Source: Stutzerimonas balearica DSM 6083 (GTDB lineage Bacteria; Pseudomonadota; Gammaproteobacteria; Pseudomonadales; Pseudomonadaceae). Taken from it: a DNA stretch of 64,000 nucleotides. The DNA is taken from contig NZ_CP007511.1 of NCBI RefSeq assembly GCF_000818015.1, positions 4,067,501 through 4,131,500 on the forward strand, written 5' to 3'. The notes below the pieces were generated by a model that made no database searches, was not told where the DNA came from, and saw only the letters and a program-made list of their open reading frames with translations. The position numbers were made by a program, and so were the translations under genes. Shown piece by piece: positions 20,435 through 29,552 of this stretch (positions are counted from its first letter, which is position 1; every line of letters begins with the position of its first letter).

Positions 20435-22990
20435 ATGGCATTAGCGCAGCGCTGGCCGCACAGCGAGAGCGAAATGGGCGAACGGATTCGCCGGCACGAC
20501 TGGACCGCGACGCCGCTCGGCGCGCCCGAGGCATGGCCAGCCACGCTGCGCCTGCTGGTCGAGACGGTACTCGAAGCCCCGTTGCCGATGTGCATTCTCT
20601 GGGGCGAGGCGGACATCCAGCTCTACAACGACGCACACGCCCGTCTCATCGGCAGCCGCCATCCGGCCGAGCTGGGAGCGCCGGCTTGCCGCGGCTGGCA
20701 GGAGAGCTGGGCGCTGCTGGCACCGGCCTGCGACCGCGCGCGCCGTGGCGAGGCCCGTCTGCTGGAAAGCGAACGGCTGCGCCTAGAGCGCGACGGCCAG
20801 GCCTACGACGCCTGGTTCGACCTCGCCCTGAGCCCCATTCGCGGCAGCGAAGGCGGCATCTGCGGATTACTGCTGTGCCTGCGTGAGACCACCCAGCAGA
20901 TCCGCACCGAAGAACGCCTGTCGCAGGCCGCGCTGCGCCACCAGCTGGACGCCGACTTCCAGCGCCACAGCGTGCGCCGGCTGCAATTGGCGCTCGAGGC
21001 CAGCGACCTGATCGGCATCTGGGACTGGGATGCCAACCGCGCGCTGCCCGGCCAGGAACTGGAGCTGCTGTCGCGCCTGGACGAGCGTAGCGAGGCCGGG
21101 CAACAGGGCTTCCACGTCCAGGACTTCTTCGCGCACATCCACCCGGAGGACCGCAGCGCGGTGCGCCAGGCCGTCGAACGCTGCCTGCGCCAGGGCGGCC
21201 CCTTCAACGAGCGTTATCGGCTCGCCGCTGCGCACGAGACGCCGCGCTGGGCCCAGGCACGCGGCCGCTGTCAGCGCGACGGCGACGAGGCGCTGCACTT
21301 CACCGGCGCGGTGATGGACATTACCCGCCAGCACGCCAGCGAGCAGGCGCTGCGCAAGAGCGAGACGGAGATCAAGGCGATCACCGACTCGCTGCCCATC
21401 CTCATCGGCTATGTCGACGACCAGCAGCGATTCCGCTTCAACAATCGTCACTACGAGGACTGGTTCGGTCATTCACCGCAGTGGCTGTACGGCAAGACCG
21501 TGCGCGAGGTGATCGGCGACAAGGCCTATCTGATCCGCGAGTCCGCCATCCAGCGGGCGCTGGCCGGCGAGCCGGTGAACTTCGAAGCCTATGCGCCGCA
21601 CTGCGACGGCTCGGCTCGACACGCCCTGGTGCAATACCTGCCCAGGCACGACGAGCAGGGCAAGGTGCGCGGCTTCTTCGCCATGGCCATCGACGTGACC
21701 GAACGCTGGAAGGCCGAGCAGGCGCTGCGCGAGCTGAACGAGACGCTCGAAAGCCGCATCCAGGAGCGCACCGAGGCGCTGGCGCAGGTCTACGAACGCC
21801 TGCTCAAGGAAATGGCCAGCCGCGAGCAGGCGCAGGAGGCCTTGCGCCAGGCGCAGAAGATGGAGGCGGTCGGCCAGCTGACCGGCGGCATCGCCCATGA
21901 CTTCAACAACATGCTCACCGGCATCATTGGCGGCCTGGAGCTGATTCAGCGCTACAACCAGTCGGGCCGCCACCTGGAAACCGGCCGTTTCATCGAGGCC
22001 GCGTTCACCTCGGCCAATCGCGCCGCCGCCCTGACCCATCGCCTGCTGGCCTTTGCCCGCCGGCAACCGCTGAACCTGCGCCGGGTCGAGCTCAACGGCC
22101 TGATCGTGTCGATGCACGACCTGCTGGTGCGCACGCTCGGCAGCCACATCCGCATCGATACCCAGCTGACCACCGATCTGTTGCCGGCGATCAGCGACGA
22201 AAACCAGCTCGAAAGCGCACTGCTCAACCTGGTGATCAACGCGCGCGACGCGATGCCCGACGGCGGCACCCTGTGCATCGCCACGGCGAACGTCGAGCTG
22301 CGGCGCGATGGCGAAGTCGGCGACCTGGAAGCCGGCCCCTACGTGACGCTGAGCGTGATCGACAGCGGCTGCGGCATGAGTGCCAAGGTACTGGCCAGCG
22401 CCTTCGAACCGTTCTTCACCACCAAGCCGATCGGCCAGGGCACGGGCCTCGGCCTGTCGATGATCTACGGTTTCGCCCGCCAGGCCGGCGGCCATGTGCT
22501 GATCGACAGCGAGCCGGGCCAGGGCACCGAGGTACGCCTGTACCTGCCGGTGCATCCGCAGCTGACGCTGCCGGCCGAGGACCTGCGCCAGGCAAGCGAA
22601 GCACCACAGGCGCAACAAGGCGAAACCGTGCTGGTGGTCGAGGACGACCCGGCCGTGCGCCTGCTGGTCCTCGATGTGCTCGGCATGCTCGGATACTGCG
22701 CGATCGAGGCCGCCGAACCGCGCGCCGCAGCGCGCATCCTCGAAAGCAGCGAACACATCGACCTGCTGGTTACCGACGTCGGTCTGCCCGGCATGAACGG
22801 CCGCCAGCTGGCCGACATCGCCCGCCAGCACCGCCCCGAGCTGCCGGTGCTGTTCATGACCGGCTACGCCGAGCAGGCTGCCAGTTCGGGCTTTCTCGAA
22901 CAGGGCATGGACATGATCAGCAAGCCGTTCAGCGTCGATGCCCTGGCCCAGCACGTGCGCGACATGCTCGCCGCCGGCAGGGACGCCTAG
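20435..22990 (+). CDS. Soluble PAS-domain hybrid histidine kinase with C-terminal receiver
   Basis: An orphan hybrid sensor kinase of about 851 residues with no membrane segment. Three PAS-like regions occupy about 30-150, 190-300 and 315-430, a coiled coil ([20 protein letters not shown]) follows, and HisKA is centred on His488 in GGIAHDFNN. The HATPase has [14 protein letters not shown] and [13 protein letters not shown]. The receiver begins near 735 with VLVVEDDP and has Asp781 ([11 protein letters not shown]) and the Lys motif ISKPFS. GGAGA precedes the ATG at 20435; a GTG at 20414 is less likely. No response regulator lies beside it. Input and output are unknown. Confidence 0.9.
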   Translation: MALAQRWPHSESEMGERIRRHDWTATPLGAPEAWPATLRLLVETVLEAPLPMCILWGEADIQLYNDAHARLIGSRHPAELGAPACRGWQESWALLAPACDRARRGEARLLESERLRLERDGQAYDAWFDLALSPIRGSEGGICGLLLCLRETTQQIRTEERLSQAALRHQLDADFQRHSVRRLQLALEASDLIGIWDWDANRALPGQELELLSRLDERSEAGQQGFHVQDFFAHIHPEDRSAVRQAVERCLRQGGPFNERYRLAAAHETPRWAQARGRCQRDGDEALHFTGAVMDITRQHASEQALRKSETEIKAITDSLPILIGYVDDQQRFRFNNRHYEDWFGHSPQWLYGKTVREVIGDKAYLIRESAIQRALAGEPVNFEAYAPHCDGSARHALVQYLPRHDEQGKVRGFFAMAIDVTERWKAEQALRELNETLESRIQERTEALAQVYERLLKEMASREQAQEALRQAQKMEAVGQLTGGIAHDFNNMLTGIIGGLELIQRYNQSGRHLETGRFIEAAFTSANRAAALTHRLLAFARRQPLNLRRVELNGLIVSMHDLLVRTLGSHIRIDTQLTTDLLPAISDENQLESALLNLVINARDAMPDGGTLCIATANVELRRDGEVGDLEAGPYVTLSVIDSGCGMSAKVLASAFEPFFTTKPIGQGTGLGLSMIYGFARQAGGHVLIDSEPGQGTEVRLYLPVHPQLTLPAEDLRQASEAPQAQQGETVLVVEDDPAVRLLVLDVLGMLGYCAIEAAEPRAAARILESSEHIDLLVTDVGLPGMNGRQLADIARQHRPELPVLFMTGYAEQAASSGFLEQGMDMISKPFSVDALAQHVRDMLAAGRDA

Positions 22991-23080
22991 CGCCAGCGCG
23001 ACCGGCCATCGCCGGGCGCGGAACGTTCGCCGGCAGCCCGGGTTCACAATTGAACCCGTGCCCTGTCTGACGTTTACGCC

Positions 23081-23914
23081 ATGAGATCCGCTGCCCGTGC
23101 CAACCTGAAAGTCGTCGATGCCGTGCCGGTTGGCGCGAGTCGTCGCTATCACTTCCACGCTCTTGGCGAGCCGGCCGAGCAGCCGGTCGAGCTCGCCGAG
23201 GAATGCGCCCTGGCGCTGGCCTACAACGGCATCAGCCAGGCGGTGATGATGGTCTCGCCGGCCGATCTCGAGGATTTCGTGGTCGGCTTCAGCCTGGGCG
23301 CCGGCATCGTCGAGCACCGCGGCGAGATCTACGACCTCCGTCTCAGCGGCACCCGTAGCGCGCGGCAGGCCGAGGTCGAGATATCCAGCCGCGCCTTCTG
23401 GCGGCTCAAGCAGCAGCGCCGCGGCCTGCCGGGTACCAGCAGCTGCGGCCTGTGCGGAGTCGAGGCGCTCGAACAGGCGCTGCCGCGGCTGGCACCGCTG
23501 CCACCTTCGGCCTTGCCCGAGCCAGGCTATCTGAACGGTCTGCGCCAGCGCATCGCGGCCTTCCAGCCCCTGGCGCACGACTGCGGCGCGGTGCACTGTG
23601 CGCTGTTCATGGACGCCAGCGGCGAGATCCGGCTGGCGCGCGAGGACATCGGCCGGCATAACGCACTGGACAAGCTGATCGGTGCGCTGGCGCGGCAGCG
23701 GCTCGAGGCTGCCGGCGGTCTGGCGATCGTCACCAGCCGCTGCAGCCTGGAACTGATCCACAAGGTGCAGCGCGCCGGCATCGGCACCCTGGTCAGCCTG
23801 TCGGCACCGACCGGGCTGGCCGCGCGCTGGGCACAGCAGCACAACCTCAACCTGATCCACCTGCCGCACCACAGCGAGCCACGGGTCTACAGCCCCGCCG
23901 AACCCGGCGCCTAG
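23081..23914 (+). CDS. fdhD: Formate dehydrogenase sulfurtransferase FdhD
   Basis: A 277-residue sulfurtransferase that moves sulfur from IscS to the molybdenum cofactor of formate dehydrogenase. The catalytic pair is Cys122 and Cys125 in TSSCGLCGVEAL. The conserved REDIGRHNALDKLIG and VTSRCSLELIHKVQ motifs follow. Length matches E. coli FdhD. No formate dehydrogenase gene lies in the window, so the client enzyme is elsewhere. Confidence 0.95.
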   Translation: MRSAARANLKVVDAVPVGASRRYHFHALGEPAEQPVELAEECALALAYNGISQAVMMVSPADLEDFVVGFSLGAGIVEHRGEIYDLRLSGTRSARQAEVEISSRAFWRLKQQRRGLPGTSSCGLCGVEALEQALPRLAPLPPSALPEPGYLNGLRQRIAAFQPLAHDCGAVHCALFMDASGEIRLAREDIGRHNALDKLIGALARQRLEAAGGLAIVTSRCSLELIHKVQRAGIGTLVSLSAPTGLAARWAQQHNLNLIHLPHHSEPRVYSPAEPGA

Positions 23915-24090
23915 CGCCCACGGCAGCGCAAGCCGAATGGCCTCTGACCGCTTCGCTTGCGACCAAGTTCCTCAACTATTTCAAATACTTGTCAATCGAG
24001 AGATGGCTCACGCAATTTATCGATGAATGCTTGTGGACGGCGGCGTTACGGGTTCAGATCGCGGCGCAATCCACCAATCGGGGTTTTCCT

Positions 24091-24549
24091 ATGAAGTATT
24101 CGTCGATTCTGCTGTTGTCTGCGAGCCTGCTCAGCGGCACCGCGTTTGCCGGTAGCAATACCGAGGCGGCCGTGGGCGGCGCGCTCGGCGGGGCATTGGG
24201 CTCGGTCGTCGGGGAACATCTGGGTGGCACCACCGGCGCCGCGATTGGCGCCGGGGTCGGCGGCGCCGCCGGTGGCGCCATCGGCGCGGACAAGCGCAGC
24301 CGCACCGAAGCGGCGCTCGGCGGCGGCCTCGGCGCGGCTGGCGGCAACGTCATCGGCCAGCGGGTCGGCGGCAGCACCGGCGGGCTGATCGGCGCGGCCG
24401 TGGGCGGTGGTGCCGGCGGTGCACTGGGCAATGCCTATGGCGACGATGACGACGACTATCGCGATGGCCGCGGCTACCGCGAACGCTACCGTTACGGTCA
24501 TCCGGGCAAGGGCCACTACAAGCACAAGTGGCACAAGCATCACCGCTGA
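24091..24549 (+). CDS. Exported glycine-zipper protein with His/Lys-rich tail
   Basis: A protein of about 152 residues. A signal peptide (YSSILLLSASLLSGTAFA) ends near residue 20, followed by four or five glycine-zipper units such as GGALGGALGSVVG and GGAAGGAIGADK. The tail is acidic (DDDDDYRDG) and then basic and His-rich (GHYKHKWHKHHR), suggesting metal or surface binding. The ATG at 24091 is preferred because it gives a clean signal peptide; an in-frame start at 23989 lacks one. The role is probably in the outer membrane or envelope and is not established. Confidence 0.82.
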   Translation: MKYSSILLLSASLLSGTAFAGSNTEAAVGGALGGALGSVVGEHLGGTTGAAIGAGVGGAAGGAIGADKRSRTEAALGGGLGAAGGNVIGQRVGGSTGGLIGAAVGGGAGGALGNAYGDDDDDYRDGRGYRERYRYGHPGKGHYKHKWHKHHR

Positions 24550-24567
24550 GCATCAACCGCCTGTCGA

Positions 24568-24601
24568 GGGCCGGCCAGCACTGCGCTGCCGGCCCTTTTT
24601 T
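24568..24601 (+). terminator. Rho-independent terminator after the glycine-zipper gene
   Basis: GGGCCGGC (24568-24575) pairs with GCCGGCCC (24588-24595). An inner AGC/GCT extension adds to the stem, and six T residues follow at 24596-24601. It lies 18 bp after the stop and directly before the convergent thioesterase gene. Confidence 0.88.
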
Positions 24602-24605
24602 CGTT

Positions 24606-25037
24606 TCAGGCCAGCGCCTCCAGTGCACCGCGCAGACGCTCGGGTATCGGCGTCGGCCGGTTGTCGGCCCGGCGCACGAAGACATGCACGAAACGCCCGG
24701 CGGCACAGGCTTCATGCTCGCCCTGGCGAAAGATCGCCAACTCGTACTGCACCGACGAATTGCCCAGCTGGGCGACCCTCACACCGACCTCGATCAGGTC
24801 GGGAAAGCTGATCGAGGCGAAGTAGTCGCACGACGAGCTGACCACGAACCCCACCACCTCCCCGCCATGGATATCCAGCCCGCCCTGCTGGATCAGATAG
24901 GTGTTGACCGCCGTGTCGAAGAATCCGTAGTAGGTCACGTTGTTGACGTGCCCGTAGATATCGTTGTCGTGCCAGCGCGTGGTGATCGGCTGAAAGTGCC
25001 GGTAATCGCTACGCAGGCGTTTCGGTTGCGCGGTCAT
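24606..25037 (-). CDS. Hotdog-fold acyl-CoA thioesterase (4HBT/FadM-like)
   Basis: A 143-residue single-hotdog thioesterase. The 4HBT signature TRWHDNDIYGHVNNVTYYG carries the catalytic Asp, and the second strand region is YFASISFPDLIEVGVRV. It probably releases free acid from acyl-CoA in the cytoplasm. It lies downstream of the iron alcohol dehydrogenase in a minus-strand run of fatty-acid genes, as in the PA5185-PA5188 block, with a GGAGGCGGCG ribosome site. Confidence 0.88.
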   Translation of the reverse strand: MTAQPKRLRSDYRHFQPITTRWHDNDIYGHVNNVTYYGFFDTAVNTYLIQQGGLDIHGGEVVGFVVSSSCDYFASISFPDLIEVGVRVAQLGNSSVQYELAIFRQGEHEACAAGRFVHVFVRRADNRPTPIPERLRGALEALA

Positions 25038-25064
25038 CGCCGCCTCCTGAATGTCGAGCGTCGG

Positions 25065-26222
25065 TCAATAGGCCGCGCGGTAGATCGCCAGCGCGTCGGC
25101 CTCGGTGACTTCGCGCGGATTGTTCACCAGCAGCCGTTGCTGCTGCATCGCCTCGCGCGCCAGCTGCGGCAGCATCGCCTCGGGCACGCCGGCGTCGCGC
25201 AGGCGCGTGGGCAGGCCGACCTGGGCGCTGAGCTGGTCGAACGTCTCGATCAGCTGCTCGGCGGCACAGCGTCCGGCCTGCAGGCGTGCGCCCAGCAGGA
25301 TCGGCGCCAGCTCGCGGTACAGTGGCCGGGCGGCCTCGAGATTGAAGCGCAGCACATGGGGCAGAACCAGCGCGTTGGACAGCCCGTGCGGAATATGGAA
25401 GTTGCCGCCCAGCGGATAGGCCAGCGCATGCACCGCGGCAACCGGCGCATTGGCGAACGCCTGTCCGGCCAGGCAGGCACCCAGCAGCATGGCCTGGCGC
25501 GCCTCGCGGTTGGTGCCGTTGCGCACCACCTCTTCGAGGTTGTCCGACAACAGCCGCAGCGCTTCGCAGGCCAGCAGGTCGGACAGCGGGTTTTTCTTCA
25601 GCGCACTGGTGTAGGCCTCGATGGCATGCACCATGGCGTCGATTCCGGTCGCCGCCGTCACCGCCGGCGGCAGGCCGAGCGTCAGGTCCGCATCGAGCAG
25701 GGCCAGGTCGGGCAGCAGCAAGGGCGAGACAACGCCCATCTTGGTCGTCTCGCCGGTGGTGACGATCGCGATCTGCGTCACTTCCGAACCCGTGCCGGCG
25801 GTCGTCGGCACCTGGATCAGCGGCAGGCGCTGGCCTTTGGCGTTGCCGACGCCGTAGATGTCCTGCAGGGTCTGGCTGTTGTCCGGGTGCGCCAGCAGCG
25901 CGACCAGCTTGGCGACGTCCATCGAGCTGCCGCCACCGAAGCCGACGATCAGCCCCGCCTGCTGCGCCCGCGCCTGCTCCACCGCCGCCAGGATGACGGA
26001 TTCCGGCGGGTCGGCCAGCACCTGGTCATACACCGCGACCTCTACCCCCTCGGCCGCGAAGCCCGGCAGCACCCGGTCGAGCAGGCCCAGGCGGGTGATG
26101 CCCGGGTCGGTGACGATCAATACCGAGCGCGCTTCGCGCTCACGGCACAGGCTGGCCAGGCGCTTGGCCGAGCCCGGCTCGCAGATCAGTTGGGCGGTGG
26201 TGGCGAAACTGAACGGGTGCAT
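25065..26222 (-). CDS. Iron-containing (group III) alcohol dehydrogenase
   Basis: A 385-residue NAD(P)-dependent alcohol dehydrogenase. The nucleotide site is VGFGGGSSMDVAKL (about residues 93-106). Fe/Zn ligands are in ATGIDAMVHAIEAY and HALAYPLGGNFHIPHGLSNA. It interconverts an alcohol and an aldehyde; the substrate is unknown. GGAGG lies 5 nt before the ATG. It is the third gene of the minus-strand lipid run, separated from the acyl-CoA dehydrogenase by 219 bp carrying a REPIN, so it may have its own promoter. Confidence 0.92.
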   Translation of the reverse strand: MHPFSFATTAQLICEPGSAKRLASLCREREARSVLIVTDPGITRLGLLDRVLPGFAAEGVEVAVYDQVLADPPESVILAAVEQARAQQAGLIVGFGGGSSMDVAKLVALLAHPDNSQTLQDIYGVGNAKGQRLPLIQVPTTAGTGSEVTQIAIVTTGETTKMGVVSPLLLPDLALLDADLTLGLPPAVTAATGIDAMVHAIEAYTSALKKNPLSDLLACEALRLLSDNLEEVVRNGTNREARQAMLLGACLAGQAFANAPVAAVHALAYPLGGNFHIPHGLSNALVLPHVLRFNLEAARPLYRELAPILLGARLQAGRCAAEQLIETFDQLSAQVGLPTRLRDAGVPEAMLPQLAREAMQQQRLLVNNPREVTEADALAIYRAAY

Positions 26223-26250
26223 CGGTGCCTCCTTATTCCAGAAAAGACCG

Positions 26251-26268
26251 CCTCCCCGCGGGGGGAGG
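26251..26268 (-). terminator. Possible weak terminator hairpin downstream of the acyl-CoA dehydrogenase
   Basis: CCTCCCC (26251-26257) pairs with GGGGAGG (26262-26268) around a 4-nt loop. On the minus strand it is followed by CGGTCTTTTC, a poor T-run. It lies between the REPIN and the alcohol dehydrogenase start. Confidence 0.35.
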
Positions 26269-26285
26269 ATTTGAGCGTTGGACGC

Positions 26286-26383
26286 TTCGCCAGCAAGCTG
26301 GCTCCTACGAAAGGCAACGCGGGCCTGGTTGGTACGAAAACGGCCAGAGGCCGCTCACCTGTAGGAGCCAGCTTGCTGGCGAA
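26286..26383. repeat. REP inverted pair (REPIN)
   Basis: Two 23-bp copies of a Pseudomonas-type REP sequence in inverted orientation: TTCGCCAGCAAGCTGGCTCC plus TAC at 26286-26308, and its exact reverse complement at 26361-26383. They are separated by 52 bp. Each copy carries the CCAGCAAGCTGG internal palindrome. Such pairs are dispersed through pseudomonad genomes and are mobilised by a chromosomal RAYT (TnpA-REP) nuclease encoded elsewhere. It occupies most of the gap between two lipid genes and may affect read-through. Confidence 0.9.
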
Positions 26384-26441
26384 CGGGGCGGCCACGCCCG
26401 CCGACCTGGCGGGAACACGCATTGAGCGCATCAGGCACAGA

Positions 26442-28232
26442 TCAAAACGCGAACTGCGCCTCCGGCATCGCCATCAGGCAGTCCGCCCCGCCGAGCAGCG
26501 CCTCGCGATGCGCACTGGCACGCGGCAGCACGCGTCGCACGTAGAAGCGCGCGCTGTGCAGCTTGGCGTCGTAGAACGCGGCCTCGTCGCTGCCCGCCGC
26601 CAGCACCTGCTGGGCGCGGCCGGCGGCTTTCAGCCAGAGCCCGGCCAATAAGACGTAGGACGAATACTGGAGAAAATCCACCGACACCGCGCCGATCTCC
26701 TGCGGATCCTGCGCGATACGGGCCAGCACCTCATCGGTCAGCGCGCGCCACTCCTGCAGGCGCGCCCGCACCGGCGCGACCAGATCGGCCAGCGCCTGGA
26801 CGTCTGCCAACGCGTCGCACAGGGCCAGGAACTCGTCCGCGATCGCCTTCAGCTCGGCGCCGCCATCGCCCATCAGCTTGCGGCGGATCAGGTCCAGTGC
26901 CTGGATGCCGTTGGTGCCCTCATAGAGCTGGGTGATGCGGCTGTCGCGCATCAGCTGCTCCATGCCCCACTCGCGGATATAGCCATGACCGCCATAGACC
27001 TGCACGCCGAGGCTGGCGACTTCCTGGCCCATGTCGGTGAAGAAGGCTTTGACGATCGGAATCAGCAGCGCCGCGCGCTTGCCGGCGGCCTTGCGGGCCG
27101 CCGCATCCGGGTGGCCGTGTTCGAGGTCCAGCTCGCGCGCGCAGTAGGCGGCGAGCATGCGGCTGCCCTCGACCAGCGTCTTCTGCGTCAGCAGCATGCG
27201 CCGCACGTCCGGGTGCACGATGATCGGGTCGGCCGGCTTGTCCGGGTGCGCCGCGCCTGCCAGCGAGCGCGACTGCAGCCGCTCTCGGGCATAGGCCAGG
27301 GCGCCCTGGTAGGCCTGCTCGGCGATGCCCAGCCCCTGCAGGCCGACCTGGAAGCGTGCGTCGTTCATCATCGTGAACATGCACGCCAGGCCCTGGTTCG
27401 GCTCGCCGACGATCCAGCCGGTGGCGCCGTCGAAGTTCATCACGCAGGTTGCCGCGCCCTTGATGCCCATCTTGTGCTCGATGGCGCCGCAGGCCAGTGC
27501 GTTACGCTCGCCCGGGGTGCCGTCGGCGTTGGCGATGAACTTGGGCACCAGCAACAGGCTGATGCCCTTCACCCCGGCCGGCGCATCCGGCAGACGGGCC
27601 AGCACCAGGTGCACGATGTTCTCGCTCATGTCGTGCTCGCCGCCGGAGATGAAGATCTTGCTGCCAGTGACCCTGTAGCTGCCGTCCGCCTGCGGTTCGG
27701 CCCTGGTGCGCAGCAGCGCGAGGTCGGTGCCGGCCTGCGGTTCGGTCAGGCACATGGTGCCGCTCCAGCGTCCGCTGACCAGTTTCTCCAGATAGGCGTT
27801 CTTCAGCGCCTCGCTGCCGTGCTTGTACAACGCCAGCACCGCGCCCTCGGTCAGGCCCGAGTAGATGCGAAAGGACAGCGAAGCGGCCATCAGCATCTCG
27901 TGGAAGTTGCACGCCACCAGCTGCGGAAAGCCCTGGCCACCATATTCGGTCGGCCCGGTCATGCTCGCCCAGCCATTGTCGACGTATTGCCGGTAGGCCT
28001 CGACGAAGCCCTGCGGCGTGCGCACCTCGCCGTTCTCCAGGGTCACGCCTTCTTCATCGCTGTTGCGATTGAGCGGGGCGATCTCGCCGCCGGTATAGCG
28101 CGCCGCTTCCTCCAGTACGCCATCGATCAGCTCGCGATCCAGGCCATTGCCAAGCCGTTCGCAGTGCGCGCTGACGTCGAACAGTTCGTGCAGGTTGAAG
28201 CGCATGTCGCGCAGCGGGGCCACGTAGTTCAT
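26442..28232 (-). CDS. Acyl-CoA dehydrogenase (FadE-type, with C-terminal extension)
   Basis: A 596-residue FAD enzyme that introduces the first double bond in beta-oxidation. The core has MCLTEPQAGTDLALLRT (FAD binding), GSKIFISGGEHD and the catalytic-Glu motif ITQLYEGTNGIQALDL. A C-terminal domain of about 130 residues, including VDFLQYSSYVLLAGLWLKAA, marks the long subfamily. The start ATG overlaps the upstream 3-hydroxyacyl-CoA dehydrogenase stop by 4 nt. It corresponds by synteny to PA5187. Chain-length preference cannot be read from sequence. Confidence 0.93.
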   Translation of the reverse strand: MNYVAPLRDMRFNLHELFDVSAHCERLGNGLDRELIDGVLEEAARYTGGEIAPLNRNSDEEGVTLENGEVRTPQGFVEAYRQYVDNGWASMTGPTEYGGQGFPQLVACNFHEMLMAASLSFRIYSGLTEGAVLALYKHGSEALKNAYLEKLVSGRWSGTMCLTEPQAGTDLALLRTRAEPQADGSYRVTGSKIFISGGEHDMSENIVHLVLARLPDAPAGVKGISLLLVPKFIANADGTPGERNALACGAIEHKMGIKGAATCVMNFDGATGWIVGEPNQGLACMFTMMNDARFQVGLQGLGIAEQAYQGALAYARERLQSRSLAGAAHPDKPADPIIVHPDVRRMLLTQKTLVEGSRMLAAYCARELDLEHGHPDAAARKAAGKRAALLIPIVKAFFTDMGQEVASLGVQVYGGHGYIREWGMEQLMRDSRITQLYEGTNGIQALDLIRRKLMGDGGAELKAIADEFLALCDALADVQALADLVAPVRARLQEWRALTDEVLARIAQDPQEIGAVSVDFLQYSSYVLLAGLWLKAAGRAQQVLAAGSDEAAFYDAKLHSARFYVRRVLPRASAHREALLGGADCLMAMPEAQFAF

Positions 28233-29470
28233 GCGCGGCCCTCCTGCACGTCGCTGAATCGCTTGCCTTCAGCCGCGAGGCGTTCGATCAGCGCGGCCGG
28301 CTGCCAGTGCGCGCCGAAGCGTTCCTGCAGCGCCAGCAGACGATCGCGAATGCCGGTCACACCCTGCGCGTCGGCCCAGGCCATCGGCCCGCCCTTGTCG
28401 GCCGGGAAGCCATAACCATTCAGGTACACCAGGTCGACATCGTGGCTGTTGGCCGCGATGCCTTCCTCGAGGATCTTCGCGCCCTCGTTGACCAGCGCCA
28501 GCAAGCAGCGCTCAACGATCTCCTCGGCGCCGATCGCGCGGCGCTGATAGCCCAGCCGTTCGGCGATCTGCTGCACCAGCGCATCGACCTCGGGGTCGTG
28601 TTCGGCCTGGCGGCTGCCTTCGGCGTAGCGGTAATAGCCCATGCGACTCTTCTGGCCGAAGCGGCCGAGCGCGCAGAGGCGGTTGTCGACCTGCACCAGC
28701 GGATCGTCCTGCCCCTGGCCGGCCAGCTCGCGGGCACGCCATTCGAGGTCGATGCCGACCACGTCGTACATGCGGAACGGCCCCATGGCGAAACCAAAGC
28801 CCTGCAGGGCGGCGTCCACCTGGTGCGGGTAGGCACCTTCGAGCAGCATGGCGCGCGCCTCGCTCACGTAGGTCTTGAGCATGCGGTTGCCGATGAAGCC
28901 CGGGCAATTGCCGGAGACCACCGCCACCTTGCCCATGCGGCGGCCCAGCTCGAGCGCGGCGTCCAGCACGGCCTTGTCGGTCTGCGCGCCGCGGACGATT
29001 TCCAGCAGCTTCATGATGTGCGCCGGGCTGAAGAAGTGCAGGCCCAGCACCTGCTCGGGACGCTTGGTGACGGCGGCGATGGCATCGATATCCAGCGCCG
29101 AGGTATTGCTGGCAAGGATCGCACCGGCGCGAACCACGCCATCCAGCTCGCCGAAGATCGCCTGCTTGAGCGCCAGGTTCTCGTAGACCGCCTCGATCAC
29201 CAGATCGACCTCGGCCAGCTCCGCGTAGCCGGCGACCGGCCGGATACGCTGGCGCCGGGCAGCCGCTTCGCCCTCGTCGATACGCCCCTGGCGCACGTTG
29301 TGGGCAAAGGTGTCGGCGACCACGCCCAGCGCCTGCTCGAGCATCTGTGCGTCCTTGTCCAGCCACAGCACCTCGATGCCGGCACTGGCCAGGCTCATGG
29401 CGATACCGCGGCCCATGGTTCCGGCGCCGATGACGGCGGCGCAGTGGATGTCGTAGCGGGTTTGCTGCAT
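28229..29470 (-). CDS. 3-Hydroxyacyl-CoA dehydrogenase
   Basis: A 413-residue stand-alone NAD+ dehydrogenase for the third step of beta-oxidation. The Rossmann motif is AVIGAGTMGRGIAMSLASAG, the catalytic His is in LGLHFFSPAHIMKLLEIVRG, and NCPGFIGNRML follows. Two 3HCDH C-terminal domains explain the length, longer than the usual 280-320 residues. It is the first gene of the minus-strand lipid operon and is coupled by a 4-nt overlap to the acyl-CoA dehydrogenase. It lies divergent from a LysR regulator and corresponds to PA5188. Confidence 0.94.
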   Translation of the reverse strand: MQQTRYDIHCAAVIGAGTMGRGIAMSLASAGIEVLWLDKDAQMLEQALGVVADTFAHNVRQGRIDEGEAAARRQRIRPVAGYAELAEVDLVIEAVYENLALKQAIFGELDGVVRAGAILASNTSALDIDAIAAVTKRPEQVLGLHFFSPAHIMKLLEIVRGAQTDKAVLDAALELGRRMGKVAVVSGNCPGFIGNRMLKTYVSEARAMLLEGAYPHQVDAALQGFGFAMGPFRMYDVVGIDLEWRARELAGQGQDDPLVQVDNRLCALGRFGQKSRMGYYRYAEGSRQAEHDPEVDALVQQIAERLGYQRRAIGAEEIVERCLLALVNEGAKILEEGIAANSHDVDLVYLNGYGFPADKGGPMAWADAQGVTGIRDRLLALQERFGAHWQPAALIERLAAEGKRFSDVQEGRA

Positions 29471-29552
29471 TGCACGATCCTCATCGCAGGGGCGAAAAAC
29501 AGGAGACCAACCTTAGACGAAGCCGGTACTATTTTTGAAATTTTGTCTTGTG

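Noticed and set aside
21473..23872. A 799-residue antisense open frame across the hybrid kinase and fdhD
   Set aside because: It is the reverse-strand shadow of two genes whose sense motifs are intact.
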